In this document: positions 16,587 through 25,573 of the stretch, in pieces
Layout of the letters: each line of letters opens with the position of its first letter
How positions within the stretch are numbered: position 1 is the stretch's first letter
Origin: an uncultured Blautia sp.
Lineage (GTDB): Bacteria; Bacillota; Clostridia; Lachnospirales; Lachnospiraceae
DNA length: 64,000 bases
NCBI GenBank assembly: GCA_900540785.1
Contig: UQHF01000004.1
Location: 65,106-129,105 of the forward strand
Direction: 5' to 3'
Translations under genes and position numbers: made by a program
The notes under the pieces: generated by a model
What the model saw: only the letters and a program-made list of their open reading frames with translations
Database searches by the model: none
What the model was told of the DNA's origin: nothing

Positions 16587-18353
16587 TTACATTCTCTCAG
16601 GCGCTTCGAATCCCAGAAGATCGATACATGTTTCCAGAACCTTTTTTGTAAGATTTAAAAGCTGGATAAAGGATTCCTTCTGTTCCTGATTTTCTTCACT
16701 TAAAATCTTTGTTTCATGATAGAAGCTGTTAAATGCGTTTGATACTTCATAAATATAAGCACAGATTTTATGAGGCGCTTTCTCTTCAAAGGCATTTTCT
16801 ACTGTTGCGCCGAAAGCAGTAAGCTGCAGCATAAGATTCTTCTGGCTTGTGTTTACTGCACCGAGAATCTTTCCGCCTGTCAGATCGCCGCCCTCTTCTG
16901 CATAACGGTTCAGAATAGACTTGATCCGCACGATGGTATAAAGAATGTACGGACCTGTATTTCCCTCAAAGGAAGTAAAGCGGTCCACATCAAAAATGTA
17001 GTCCTTTGTTGCCTGATTGGAAAGGTCGCCGTACTTGATTGCAGAAAGACCTACAATTTTTGCAGTGTCTCTTGCATCCTTGTCACGGACGCTTCTGTTG
17101 TCCACGATTTTTGTGTACATTTCTTCGTTGATGTCTGCGATCAGGTTTTCAAGACGCATAACGCCACCGTCTCTTGTCTTAAACGGCTTTCCGTCTTTTC
17201 CGTTCATGGTACCAAAGCCCAGGAAGGAAAGCTTTGTATCTTCTTTTACAAGACCTGTCTTTCTTGCACAGCGGAATACCTGGATAAAGTGAAGTTCCTG
17301 ACGCTTATCTACCACATACAGGATCTCGTCCGGCTCAAACAGTTTCATACGCTCCACAATGGTAGCAAGGTCTGTTGTTGTATAAAGAGAAGCTCCATCT
17401 GATTTTAAGAGCATACATGGAGGAATCTCCTTTGTATCCGTCTCTTCTTTTACATCCACAACAAGAGCGCCCTGATCCTCATATGCAAAGCCTCTGTCCT
17501 TCATATCCTGCACCATATCCGGAATGTACGGCTGTGCATCGGATTCTTTTTTCCATAAATCGAAGGATACGTTCAGGTTGTTATAGTTGCGCTTTAAGTC
17601 TGTCACAGATACTTCCATAATGTGGTTCCAGAGAGCCATATATCCCGGTTTGCCCTGCTGAAGAAGATGGGTTGCCTCAAGGGCTTCGTTTCTGTAACAT
17701 TCGTCCTCTTTTGATTTTCCGCTTGCACAAGGATAAATTTCCTCAAGCTCACTGATCGTGAACGGCGCTTCCTTTGGGTATTCTCCCTGGAAATTGTCAT
17801 CAAAATATACAAGCTCCGGTTTTCTGTGCTTTAACTCTGTGATGATCAGTCCCATCTGAAGACCCCAGTCTCCAAGATGTACATCTCCGATCACTTTATG
17901 TCCCACAAAACGTCCGATCCTCTTAATACTCTCTCCGATAATTGCAGAACGGAGATGTCCTACGTGAAGAGGTTTTGCCACGTTCGGTCCGCCGTAGTCA
18001 ATGATAATAGTTTTTGGATTTTCTGCTGCTGTAACGGAAAGCTTTTCATCCTGTGCCATTTTTTCAAGATATTCTGCCAGAAATTCTTCTTTTACGCGAA
18101 GATTGATAAATCCCGGCTTTACCACCTCTGCCATTGAAAATACAGAGCTTTCTCCCAGGTTTGCCACGACCTCATCTGCGATCATGAATGGAGCCTTTTT
18201 ATATGCCTTTGCTCCTGCCATTGCCCCGTTACACTGAAATTCGCATAAATCCGGTCTGTTTGATACGGTTACCTTTCCGTAAGCCGGATCGTATCCTGCT
18301 TTTTCAAATGCTGCGGAAAGCTCTTCCGCCATCTGTTCCATCAGTTTTTTCAT
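16587..18353 (-). CDS. argS: Arginyl-tRNA synthetase
   Basis: The 588-residue class I synthetase charges tRNA-Arg. It has the N-terminal Add-1 domain, the HIGH-type motif in NVAKPLHVGHLRSAIIGES (near residue 135), the catalytic Rossmann core and the C-terminal DALR anticodon-binding domain ending GFEAPERM. Length is normal for bacterial ArgS. It follows the DegV gene by 39 bp and may share its promoter. No T-box leader is visible. Confidence 0.97.
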   Translation of the reverse strand: MKKLMEQMAEELSAAFEKAGYDPAYGKVTVSNRPDLCEFQCNGAMAGAKAYKKAPFMIADEVVANLGESSVFSMAEVVKPGFINLRVKEEFLAEYLEKMAQDEKLSVTAAENPKTIIIDYGGPNVAKPLHVGHLRSAIIGESIKRIGRFVGHKVIGDVHLGDWGLQMGLIITELKHRKPELVYFDDNFQGEYPKEAPFTISELEEIYPCASGKSKEDECYRNEALEATHLLQQGKPGYMALWNHIMEVSVTDLKRNYNNLNVSFDLWKKESDAQPYIPDMVQDMKDRGFAYEDQGALVVDVKEETDTKEIPPCMLLKSDGASLYTTTDLATIVERMKLFEPDEILYVVDKRQELHFIQVFRCARKTGLVKEDTKLSFLGFGTMNGKDGKPFKTRDGGVMRLENLIADINEEMYTKIVDNRSVRDKDARDTAKIVGLSAIKYGDLSNQATKDYIFDVDRFTSFEGNTGPYILYTIVRIKSILNRYAEEGGDLTGGKILGAVNTSQKNLMLQLTAFGATVENAFEEKAPHKICAYIYEVSNAFNSFYHETKILSEENQEQKESFIQLLNLTKKVLETCIDLLGFEAPERM

Positions 18354-18392
18354 ATTTGTCTCGTACTCCTTGTATTTTCTGTTTTAAATTCT

Positions 18393-19262
18393 TCAAATTT
18401 TTACTTTTTTGGTACAGCCGATCGCAAGAGCGCCGTGTCCGATATGACAGGCAATGCTCAGAGCGAGAGGCGCCATACGGACTTCATGTCCCGGAAATGC
18501 CGCTTCGATTTCTTTCTTAAATTCTTCTGCTTCCTCCGGATTTCCGGTATACGCGCTTTCGATACACATAAGCCCCTCTTCCTCATATGCTGCAAAGCGT
18601 TCCTGCATATCCTCCTGAGCTGCTTTTAACATGGCTCTCTTTGCCTGTTTTTTGCCCCTTACTTTGGCATAGGCGTCCAGCTTTTCTCCCTGGATCTGAA
18701 GTACTGGCTTTAAATTGAGAACCGTTCCGATCGCAGCAGCAGCAGGTGTGATCCTTCCGCCCTTTTTCAGATATTTTAAAGTTTCCAGAGTAATATAAAT
18801 ACTGGATTCCAGCTTTTCCGCCTCCAGTACCTCTTTAATCTCCACTGCGCTTTTTCCTGCGTCACGAAGCGCCAGAGCATCTGCAATTGACTGATACTGA
18901 GTAACAGAAATTCTCTGATTATCTACTACCTGCACCTTTCCATCATAGTCTCTTGCAAGACCCATCGCGGTTTCACAGGAATTGCTCAGTCCGCTTGACA
19001 TGGGAATATGTACGATTTCATCGTTTTCCTTTAAGAGCATATCCCAGAGACCGCAGACTTCTGCCGGACTTGGCTGAGAAGTGGAAATCGGCTCGTCATT
19101 TTTCAGTCTTTCATAAAACTCTTCCTGAGTCAGTGTCACTCCCTCAAGATACATGGTTTCATTAATATAAAAAGGCATGGGAATTACGTGCACTCCCATT
19201 TCTTTCGCCTGTTCCTGCGTTATGCCGCTGTTACTGTCTGTCACAATGGCAATCTTTCCCAT
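18393..19262 (-). CDS. DegV-family fatty-acid-binding protein (FakB-like)
   Basis: The ~289-residue protein has the DegV fold: the N-terminal IAIVTDSNSGI, the STSQPSP loop and the SSGLSNSCETA segment that contact the carboxylate in family structures, and a C-terminal lid domain. Known FakB proteins bind a fatty acid and present it to the kinase FakA for phosphorylation and phospholipid synthesis. No fakA is in the window. Two ATGs occur at 19268 and 19262; the second has AAAGGAG at a proper spacing. Confidence 0.9.
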   Translation of the reverse strand: MGKIAIVTDSNSGITQEQAKEMGVHVIPMPFYINETMYLEGVTLTQEEFYERLKNDEPISTSQPSPAEVCGLWDMLLKENDEIVHIPMSSGLSNSCETAMGLARDYDGKVQVVDNQRISVTQYQSIADALALRDAGKSAVEIKEVLEAEKLESSIYITLETLKYLKKGGRITPAAAAIGTVLNLKPVLQIQGEKLDAYAKVRGKKQAKRAMLKAAQEDMQERFAAYEEEGLMCIESAYTGNPEEAEEFKKEIEAAFPGHEVRMAPLALSIACHIGHGALAIGCTKKVKI

Positions 19263-19301
19263 TTTCATTCTCCTTTGCTAGAAAATATACATACTGTGTT
19301 C

Positions 19302-19330
19302 AGTGTAACATATTTTGTTCCTCTTCTCAA
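19302..19330 (-). promoter_or_regulatory. Promoter of the degV-type gene (and possibly argS)
   Basis: TTGAGA (19325-19330, minus strand), 17 bp, TACACT (19302-19307). It is back-to-back with the plus-strand promoter at 19338. Confidence 0.6.
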
Positions 19331-19337
19331 TTAGAAA

Positions 19338-19366
19338 TTGAAAAAATCCCTCTTACATGATAAAAT
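19338..19366 (+). promoter_or_regulatory. Promoter of the LUD-domain gene
   Basis: TTGAAA (19338-19343), 17 bp, TAAAAT (19361-19366), 34 bp upstream of the ATG. Confidence 0.75.
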
Positions 19367-19399
19367 ATGACAAAATAAGAGATGGGAGGCGTGTTTTAT

Positions 19400-20035
19400 A
19401 TGTCATTTACGCAAAACAGCTATGCACTGGCAGGGGAAACTCTGAAGAAAAAATTTGCCAGAAGAAACATGGACGCTTTTTACTGTGCCACAAAGGAAGA
19501 AGCAAAAAATTTGATTCTTTCCATGATCCCGGAAGGCTCTTCTGTTACCTGGGGCGGAACGGAATCTATGGAAGAAGCCGGAGTCTGCGAGGCAGTCCGA
19601 AGAGGAAATTATGAATTTATTGACAGAAAATCAGCAAAGACGCCGGAAGAAGCAAGAGCCCTTTACGGAAAAGTCGTATGCGCCGATTATTTTCTTACCA
19701 GCACAAACGCCTTCACTACAGACGGTGAGCTTGTAAACATTGACGGCGCAAGCAACCGGGTTGCCTGCATTGCCCACGGTCCGGCTCACGTCATTATCCT
19801 TGCCAGCATGGACAAAATGTGCGCTTCTGTAGAAGACGCTTACAACCGCGTACGCACACTTGCCAGCCCTCCAAACGCCATGCGTGTCGGTGCAGATACT
19901 CCCTGTGCAAAAACAGGTGTCTGCGGCAACTGTTTAAGCCCTGACTGCATCTGCTGCCAGGTTCTTGTCACAAGATATTCCCGGATTCCAGGACGGATCA
20001 CCGTTGTTTTATGCGGCGAAAAAGCAGGCTTTTAA
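19400..20035 (+). CDS. LUD-domain (LutC/YkgG-like) protein
   Basis: The 211-residue protein carries a lactate-utilisation (LUD) domain, with GSSVTWGGTESMEE and the central STNAFTTDGELVNIDGASNR stretch. It ends in a Cys-rich tail (CAKTGVCGNCLSPDCICC) found in the stand-alone clostridial branch. LutC proteins support oxidation of L-lactate, but this gene stands alone without lutA/lutB, so its role is unknown; the cysteines could bind metal or an Fe-S cluster. The ATG at 19400 is preferred over 19382 because GGGAGG lies between them. Confidence 0.85.
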   Translation: MSFTQNSYALAGETLKKKFARRNMDAFYCATKEEAKNLILSMIPEGSSVTWGGTESMEEAGVCEAVRRGNYEFIDRKSAKTPEEARALYGKVVCADYFLTSTNAFTTDGELVNIDGASNRVACIAHGPAHVIILASMDKMCASVEDAYNRVRTLASPPNAMRVGADTPCAKTGVCGNCLSPDCICCQVLVTRYSRIPGRITVVLCGEKAGF

Positions 20036-20049
20036 AAACCTGCTTTTTT
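20018..20049. terminator. Bidirectional terminator between convergent genes
   Basis: AAAAAGCAGG (20019-20028) and CCTGCTTTTT (20039-20048) form a stem with A/T tails on both sides. It contains the LUD stop codon in its loop and also ends the minus-strand CBM9-like gene. Confidence 0.88.
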
Positions 20050-20053
20050 CGTC

Positions 20054-20692
20054 TTACTCCACTCTTGCTTTTGCAAAATACTGCGGGAGATGGAAATTGG
20101 GCTTTTCATTTTTGATTTCCGCAAAGGTTCCATAATGCTCAATCTCCGGTGTCTCGGAAATTTTGTAGAAGTTACAGTAAAAGACATCACCATTTTCTAT
20201 GTTTACTTTTCCAAGTTCTTTTATCAGAGTTTCCGGAATGAGAAGCTTTATGCCCCAGCATTCCCCGTCTTTATATACTTCCGGGAGAACAGAATCATAC
20301 ACCTCATCTGTAAAATGGCTTCTTCCTTTTCTTCCCTTTCCATATGCAGCATACAGCACTCCTGCGGAATTCATCTCAAAGTTTATATACATGGAGTTTT
20401 CACGGATTTCTCCGTCCTCATCTGCAAAGCCCAGAAAAACCTCCACTGTACTGTCATCGCACACCCGGAACCCCGGTACCTTTCCGCTTTTTCCGTTTTC
20501 CATATTTGTCTCTGTTCTGGGAGAAGATTCCTTACAGTACATTTCTACATAAAGACCTTTCCCTTCCAGGTATCCCATATATCCAAAGGTTTCCGGCTTT
20601 GGTCCGTCCACCCACTGATAATTGGATACTTCAAAACGCTCACAATTTTTAATTTCCTCTTTTTCTGCAATTCTTTTTACCAGGTACTCCAC
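20054..20692 (-). CDS. CBM9-like (carbohydrate-binding family 9-like) protein
   Basis: The 212-residue protein resembles the CBM9-like/DOMON beta-sandwich proteins: DDSTVEVFLGFAD, then YINFEMNSAGVLYAAYGKGR, then GIKLLIPETLIKELG and a C-terminal PNFHLPQYFAKARVE. There is no signal peptide, so it appears cytoplasmic. It starts at GTG (20692) with AGGAGGG 7 bases upstream, and overlaps the MacB-like gene by 44 bases, making it the last gene of the response-regulator-linked operon. A carbohydrate ligand is possible but unproven. Confidence 0.75.
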   Translation of the reverse strand: MEYLVKRIAEKEEIKNCERFEVSNYQWVDGPKPETFGYMGYLEGKGLYVEMYCKESSPRTETNMENGKSGKVPGFRVCDDSTVEVFLGFADEDGEIRENSMYINFEMNSAGVLYAAYGKGRKGRSHFTDEVYDSVLPEVYKDGECWGIKLLIPETLIKELGKVNIENGDVFYCNFYKISETPEIEHYGTFAEIKNEKPNFHLPQYFAKARVE

Positions 20693-21554
20693 TTGAAAGC
20701 CCTCCTTCGTTTGTTTTCGCTCCCTTTATTATAACGCTTCTTCCAAGAAGGCACAACAATAATGTTCCAAGAAAAGCAGCTCCTGCCTGAAATACCCTCA
20801 CGATCTGCTCTGCCTCTTCCGGTGTTTTTGGAAGTATAAGATACATCTGGAAACTTTCGGAAAGCTCTTTCCACTTCTCAGACCAGAACGAAAAATCTGA
20901 CCACTTTCCGGGAATCCAGTCTTTTGAAAGCTCCATATTCTGTGTGGAAATCCCGGATAAGCCGTTTCTTAAGAGAAACGCCTCCCCTGCGTTTTTCTTT
21001 GTCTCCCCCTGCTGCGGCCGCACAAAGGCTCTTGTATAAAGAGTTTTGCTGTCTGTTGGACGAATGAGTATCGCAGGCTGCTTCCAGGAAATGGTATCCC
21101 GGACTATATATGTTTTTCCATTTAAAAGAATCTCGCTTCCCACTGCCTCCCTGCTTCCGAAAAGCGCGTAAGACGTTTTTTCGTCTATCACACAGCCTTC
21201 TCTGTCCTCTTTTGAAAATCCCTGCACTCTTCTGTCATAAAGAGAAGCGTCTCCCAAAAGGCCGCAGACCATCGCTTCTTTCTGTGTTCCGTATTTTGTA
21301 GACTGTAAAACAGAAATCCCTCCGTCCCAGTAAAAACATGCGTCTGTGGGAAGTTCTGCCCTGCTCTCTTTTTCCAGAATTTCTGCCACCTGTCCTTGAT
21401 CCGGATATGTACCGGATAAAAATACAGATGCAGCCGGATTCTCCTGAAGCAGCCCACAAAGGCGAAGTCCATAAAAGAGACAAAGCACCCCCATCACACA
21501 AAGAAGCAGCCCCCCTGCCTTTCTGAACCGGAAGGAGGTGTTTTTGCCTTTCAT
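20649..21554 (-). CDS. MacB-like membrane protein (periplasmic-core-type domain, truncated architecture)
   Basis: The 301-residue protein has an N-terminal helix (AGGLLLCVMGVLCLFYGLRL), an extracytoplasmic domain with features of the MacB core (VSG-type loop YDRRVQGFSKEDREGCVI, then VGSEILLNGKTYIVRDTI) and one further helix near the C-terminus. A full FtsX/MacB permease has four helices, and the second pair is missing here. So it may be a degenerate or accessory subunit rather than a complete permease. It overlaps the HlyD-type gene by 4 bases. No ATPase is encoded in the operon. Function is uncertain. Confidence 0.65.
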   Translation of the reverse strand: MKGKNTSFRFRKAGGLLLCVMGVLCLFYGLRLCGLLQENPAASVFLSGTYPDQGQVAEILEKESRAELPTDACFYWDGGISVLQSTKYGTQKEAMVCGLLGDASLYDRRVQGFSKEDREGCVIDEKTSYALFGSREAVGSEILLNGKTYIVRDTISWKQPAILIRPTDSKTLYTRAFVRPQQGETKKNAGEAFLLRNGLSGISTQNMELSKDWIPGKWSDFSFWSEKWKELSESFQMYLILPKTPEEAEQIVRVFQAGAAFLGTLLLCLLGRSVIIKGAKTNEGGLSSGVPGKKNCRKRGN

Positions 21555-22993
21555 GACTCCTGCAGCCTGACAGGACTGCCCTCCGTAACTTCTCTGTCTG
21601 TGCTTATAATAACCTGCTGCTCGCTGGAAAGGCTACCCTCTTCCAGAGCTGCATAGGAATTGTTTTTATCCCGCACCGTTACCTCTACCTTTCTTGCTAC
21701 AAGCTGTTCCCCAAGAATGGTGTTTTCCGTATCTGTCACATACACAAAGCTTCTTCCGTTCTCTTCCCGGAGAGCAGACAGAGGAACACAGGTGGTAAAG
21801 GGTCCTTCCTCTCTTGTAATGGAAAATTCTGCTGTCTCTCCAACAGACAGGGTATTTTCCGGAAGAAGAATGGAAATCCGGCGGCTGTCTTTGTCTTCCT
21901 CCACCTCAGATATAGATTCTATCTGGGCTTCCGGAATTTCTGTTCCGCTGCTTCCCTTCACAGCAGCCATCCCTCCAATTTCCACATATTTCAGATCATC
22001 TTTATAGATGGTTCCTGTCATGCGAAGGCTTCCTCCTGTTTCATAAAGGATCGCGGAAGCCTCCTCTGTTGTCTGGCTTCCTGTAGAAGCGCTCATACTT
22101 TTTATTACGCCGTCTGCAGGGGCTTTTACTTCCCCCTTTGCCTCAAGAAGCGCCTGAAGTTTTCCAAACTCCTTCTGCAAAGCCGAAAGCTCCGCTTCTG
22201 CATTTTCAAGACTTCCGTCTGTCGCCTCTGCCATATCTGCGTCCTGTACTGCCCGCTCTGCCTCGCGCACCTCATTATTTCTTGCAATGATCGCCTGATT
22301 AAGAGCCTCTTCCTTTGCCCGTATTTCCTCCTGAAGGGCTGTCTCCTGTTCCTTTGTATAAGCGTCTGCTACATTGCCTCCCTGTATGTTTTCCTGACTC
22401 TCTCCAGATTCCAGATGATCCCCTGTACCATCCGAGAGGCTGTCGTCTCCCTGCGGCGGTGTATTTTGTGCCTGGGCTCTTCCATTATAAAAATCCTGAA
22501 GCTTCTGTTTTGCCGCATCCACTTCCATCCTTGCATTTGCCATATTAATATCTCCGTATTTAATGGCATCGTTATAATTTTGCTGTGCTCTGGCTTTTTC
22601 TGTCTCTTTTTTCTGCCCCTTTACAGAATCTGCACTTTTTAAATCCTCTGTTTTTCTTACTGCAGTGTCGATCTCCATCTGCTTTTTTTCAATCGTCTCC
22701 TGTAAGACATCCTGATTCAGTACAAAAAGTGTTTCTCCTTTTTTTACATTCTGCCCTTCTTTTGCAAAAACCTGTTCCACCTTCTGACCGGCAAGAACAA
22801 ACACTGCCTGTTCTTTTGTGCCTTCCACTCTTCCGGTTCCTTTTACATTATGGGCGATCACCTGGTTCTGCATCTTTTTTGTATCTACATTTGCAACGTT
22901 TAAAGAATCTGCCGCCCTTGATAAAAAAGTAAACACAAGCATCGCCGCAAAAAATATCACAATCCATTTCACTAATTTTCTTTGTTTATCCAT
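21551..22993 (-). CDS. HlyD/RND-type membrane-fusion (adaptor) protein
   Basis: The 480-residue adaptor has one N-terminal membrane helix, a biotinyl-lipoyl half (VEQVFAKEGQNVKKGETLFV), a long coiled-coil hairpin of about 190 residues with a Gln/Asn-rich insertion, the second lipoyl half (VKAPADGVIKSMSASTG) and C-terminal beta-barrel and membrane-proximal domains. Such adaptors work with MacB-type exporters. Here it follows two sugar-type permease genes at a 3-base interval and precedes the MacB-like gene, a mixed arrangement. AAGGAG lies 6 bases before the ATG. Confidence 0.85.
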   Translation of the reverse strand: MDKQRKLVKWIVIFFAAMLVFTFLSRAADSLNVANVDTKKMQNQVIAHNVKGTGRVEGTKEQAVFVLAGQKVEQVFAKEGQNVKKGETLFVLNQDVLQETIEKKQMEIDTAVRKTEDLKSADSVKGQKKETEKARAQQNYNDAIKYGDINMANARMEVDAAKQKLQDFYNGRAQAQNTPPQGDDSLSDGTGDHLESGESQENIQGGNVADAYTKEQETALQEEIRAKEEALNQAIIARNNEVREAERAVQDADMAEATDGSLENAEAELSALQKEFGKLQALLEAKGEVKAPADGVIKSMSASTGSQTTEEASAILYETGGSLRMTGTIYKDDLKYVEIGGMAAVKGSSGTEIPEAQIESISEVEEDKDSRRISILLPENTLSVGETAEFSITREEGPFTTCVPLSALREENGRSFVYVTDTENTILGEQLVARKVEVTVRDKNNSYAALEEGSLSSEQQVIISTDREVTEGSPVRLQES

Positions 22994-22996
22994 CTC

Positions 22997-23833
22997 TTAC
23001 TCCTTAATTGCTGTAGAAATAATACCCTGTTCCAGATAGTCCTGTCCTGCCAGAAATACAAGAACTGCAGGAAGGAGGACAACGGCTGACGCCGCAAAAG
23101 CAAGCCCTGCCTTTTCCATATTGATATTTGGAAGAAACAGAGATAAGGGCCACAGGCTTTTTGTCTTTAAAAATGCCATTGGCTGTTCTATTAAATTCCA
23201 GTATTCCAGAAATCCAAGAACCATAGCGGATATGATCCCCGGAGAGCCAAGAGGAAGCCCCACGCGTATAAAAAGCCTAAGTTCCCCTGCCCCGTCAAGT
23301 CTTGCCGCCTCCATAAGCGCTTCCGGAATCCCCTCAAAAAACCGGTACATGATAAATACAGGGAAGGTGGAAAACACTGCCGGAAGAATAATTCCAGTAA
23401 GAGTGTCCAAAAGCCCCAGACTGTCCAGAACAAGGTAATTGCTTAACATCATAACCTGAAAGGGCATCATCATAAGAGCAATATATATAATAAAAAGAAG
23501 CTTTTTCCCGGGGAAAGAAAATCTTGCAAATCCCCAGGCTGCGGGAACACCGACAAGAAGCTGCCCTACAAGGATCCCTCCTGTAAGCTTTACAGAATTC
23601 CAGAACATCACGAAAAATTCCGGGGAATCCAGAAGGAGCTCCACATAAGACCGAAGGGTGGGGTATCTTGGAAACAGCTTCCAGGAAGCAAAGCCTTCTC
23701 CCCCTGTGAGAACCGGCTGCAGCAGTTCTTTTAATTCTCCTGCTCCCATAAGAGAACCGGCTGCAAGAAAGAAGACCGGAAACGCCGCAAGAAGCGCAAA
23801 ACAAACACAAATAAAGGTTCCTGCTTTTTTCAT
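22997..23833 (-). CDS. Carbohydrate ABC transporter permease (MalG-like)
   Basis: The 278-residue permease has six predicted helices and the family EAA loop (EAARLDGAGELRLFIRVGLP), the docking site for a MalK/MsmX-type ATPase. It ends just before the adaptor gene and lies 4 bp after the MalF-like gene. No ATPase is encoded locally, so a shared MsmX-type ATPase elsewhere is likely. The likely binding protein is the large lipoprotein at 25574-27934. Confidence 0.9.
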   Translation of the reverse strand: MKKAGTFICVCFALLAAFPVFFLAAGSLMGAGELKELLQPVLTGGEGFASWKLFPRYPTLRSYVELLLDSPEFFVMFWNSVKLTGGILVGQLLVGVPAAWGFARFSFPGKKLLFIIYIALMMMPFQVMMLSNYLVLDSLGLLDTLTGIILPAVFSTFPVFIMYRFFEGIPEALMEAARLDGAGELRLFIRVGLPLGSPGIISAMVLGFLEYWNLIEQPMAFLKTKSLWPLSLFLPNINMEKAGLAFAASAVVLLPAVLVFLAGQDYLEQGIISTAIKE

Positions 23834-23837
23834 ATTC

Positions 23838-24680
23838 TCACTCCCTTTCCCATGCTTTTTGAAGAAATAAAATCAGAAGCAAAATCACAGCTCCTGTTAC
23901 TACTGCAGCGGCAGACATTTTATCCAGGGATAAATCTCTGTACCAGTTATTAAAAAGATGCTGCAGAAGATACATATTTTCCTGTGGATAATCCCCCGCT
24001 ACAAGATACGCCTCCCGAAACACCTTAAACCCGTTTAAAAGGGAAAGAACCACTATGGTAAAAAGCGATGGCAGTAAAAGAGGAAGGGTGATTTTTGTAA
24101 AACACTTCCACTCTCCAGCCCCATCTACCCTTGCCGATTCATACAGAGAAGTGTTGATCGCGGAAAGCCCGGCAAGCCACAGTACAATGTCGTATCCAAG
24201 ATTTCTCCATATGTAGCTGAATACCAGTACATAAAAAGAACTTTCCGTATTCATCCAGTCCTGCCCTTCTATGGAGAAGAAGGAAAGAAGATGATTTAAA
24301 AGCCCCTGGTCATGAAACATAAGCTTCCATAAAAGGACGACCGAAGCAACCGGAATTGCCATAGGAAGCAGAAAAAAACTTTTTGTCATCTGACGGAAGC
24401 GCTTCTGCCCTGATATAAAAATGGCTGCTCCCAGAGACAGACAGACAAGAAGCGGAATGCACACTGCAAAAAATCGAAGTGTATTTTTTGCTGCAAGCTG
24501 AAACGCTGAATTTTGAAATATCGTTATATAATTGGAAAATCCGGTAAATTCTCCGCTTACCGCCCCGAAAAAGGAGCGTCGGATCACATCTATGTAAGGA
24601 ACGAGCCAAAAGAGGCACACTCCGAAAAAACTGGGAAGAAGAAAGAAAATCCCCTTCCATTTTGCTGATTTTTTTCTCAT
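23838..24680 (-). CDS. Carbohydrate ABC transporter permease (MalF-like)
   Basis: The 280-residue first gene of the operon has six predicted helices and the EAA loop (ESARVDGAGEWKCFTKITLP). It forms the channel with the MalG-like subunit. Its predicted leader is ~25 bases, starting from TATAGT at 24711-24716. Two CTTAGAGA boxes upstream of that -10 indicate control by the adjacent response regulator. Confidence 0.9.
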   Translation of the reverse strand: MRKKSAKWKGIFFLLPSFFGVCLFWLVPYIDVIRRSFFGAVSGEFTGFSNYITIFQNSAFQLAAKNTLRFFAVCIPLLVCLSLGAAIFISGQKRFRQMTKSFFLLPMAIPVASVVLLWKLMFHDQGLLNHLLSFFSIEGQDWMNTESSFYVLVFSYIWRNLGYDIVLWLAGLSAINTSLYESARVDGAGEWKCFTKITLPLLLPSLFTIVVLSLLNGFKVFREAYLVAGDYPQENMYLLQHLFNNWYRDLSLDKMSAAAVVTGAVILLLILFLQKAWERE

Positions 24681-24710
24681 ATATCTGCCGCCTTTCTTTC
24701 TGTTATCCCT

Positions 24711-24790
24711 ACTATAGCAAACTTCTCTCTAAGTTTTCTCTAAGACTTTTCGTATTCTTAGAGATAACTTTAAGATTTCCATGTTATAAT
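24711..24790. promoter_or_regulatory. Divergent promoters with response-regulator boxes (permease operon / regulator gene)
   Basis: Minus strand: CTTAGAGA boxes at 24737-24744 and 24726-24733, then 9 bp, then TATAGT (24711-24716). Plus strand: CTTAGAGA (24757-24764), CTTTAAGA (24768-24775), then 9 bp, then consensus TATAAT (24785-24790). In both directions the boxes are 11 bp apart and the second occupies the -35 position, the layout of OmpR/PhoB-type activators. Neither promoter has a recognisable -35 hexamer. Confidence 0.8.
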
Positions 24791-24823
24791 AAAAAGACTA
24801 TACATAGAAAGCAGGAACAGAAT

Positions 24824-25501
24824 ATGAAGATTTTAGTAATCGAAGACGACAAAGAACTTGCAAAAGCCATTCAATTTCAGCTTGAAAAAGAAGATTTTTC
24901 CGTGGAACTGTGTCATGACGGAGAGGAAGGTCTTTATTATATGCAGGAAAAAAGCCATGATCTTGTGATCCTGGACAGAATGCTTCCTCATATGGACGGC
25001 GTGACCCTCTTAAAAGAAGCAAGGCGTTCCCACGTTTCCACGCCTGTTATTTTTCTCACTGCACTCGGGGAATTAAACGATAAGGTCTGCGGACTGGAAT
25101 GTGGAGCAGACGACTATATGGTAAAACCCTTTGCCTTTGAAGAACTTCTCGCAAGAATCCACTGCCTTATGCGCCGCCCCGGAAAATGGGACGATTCCTC
25201 CATTCTTCGTCTGGGAGACGTTTCCTTTGACCCGGAAAGCAATCTTTTAGCAAAAGAGGACTGTGAATGCACCCTTTCCAAACGGGAAGGAAGTCTTATG
25301 GAAATTTTCTTAAGAAATCCCGGACAGACGCTTACCCGGACTGTCCTTTTAAATCGTGTATGGGGCATGGACAGCGATGTGGAAGACGGAAATCTTGATA
25401 ATTATATCCACTTTTTAAGGCGCCGCCTGAAATCTGTAGGCAGCACCCTGAATTTAAAAACAGTACGTGGCGTGGGATACTGTATGGAAGTATTTCATTG
25501 A
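24824..25501 (+). CDS. OmpR-family response regulator
   Basis: The 225-residue regulator has a receiver domain (acidic pocket EDD at 7-9, phosphoacceptor Asp51 in ILDRMLP, Lys in MVKPF) and a C-terminal winged helix ending RRLKSVGSTLNLKTVRGVGY. It is the likely partner of the histidine kinase at 28060-29337, from which it is separated by the oppositely oriented lipoprotein gene. The frame opens earlier, but the ATG at 24824 starts the receiver domain exactly and follows AGGAA. Its own promoter has the same two-box element as the genes it probably controls. Confidence 0.93.
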   Translation: MKILVIEDDKELAKAIQFQLEKEDFSVELCHDGEEGLYYMQEKSHDLVILDRMLPHMDGVTLLKEARRSHVSTPVIFLTALGELNDKVCGLECGADDYMVKPFAFEELLARIHCLMRRPGKWDDSSILRLGDVSFDPESNLLAKEDCECTLSKREGSLMEIFLRNPGQTLTRTVLLNRVWGMDSDVEDGNLDNYIHFLRRRLKSVGSTLNLKTVRGVGYCMEVFH

Positions 25502-25511
25502 GCCACGATCA

Positions 25512-25565
25512 TAAAAACGGGTCCGCTTTCCATTTATCTCATGGAAAACGAACCCGCTTTTTCTT
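25512..25565. terminator. Bidirectional terminator between regulator and lipoprotein genes
   Basis: Complementary arms ACGGGTCCGCTTTCCAT and ATGGAAAACGAACCCGCT, with A and T tracts at the ends, lie between convergent stops at 25501 and 25574. Confidence 0.85.
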
Positions 25566-25573
25566 TTATCCCT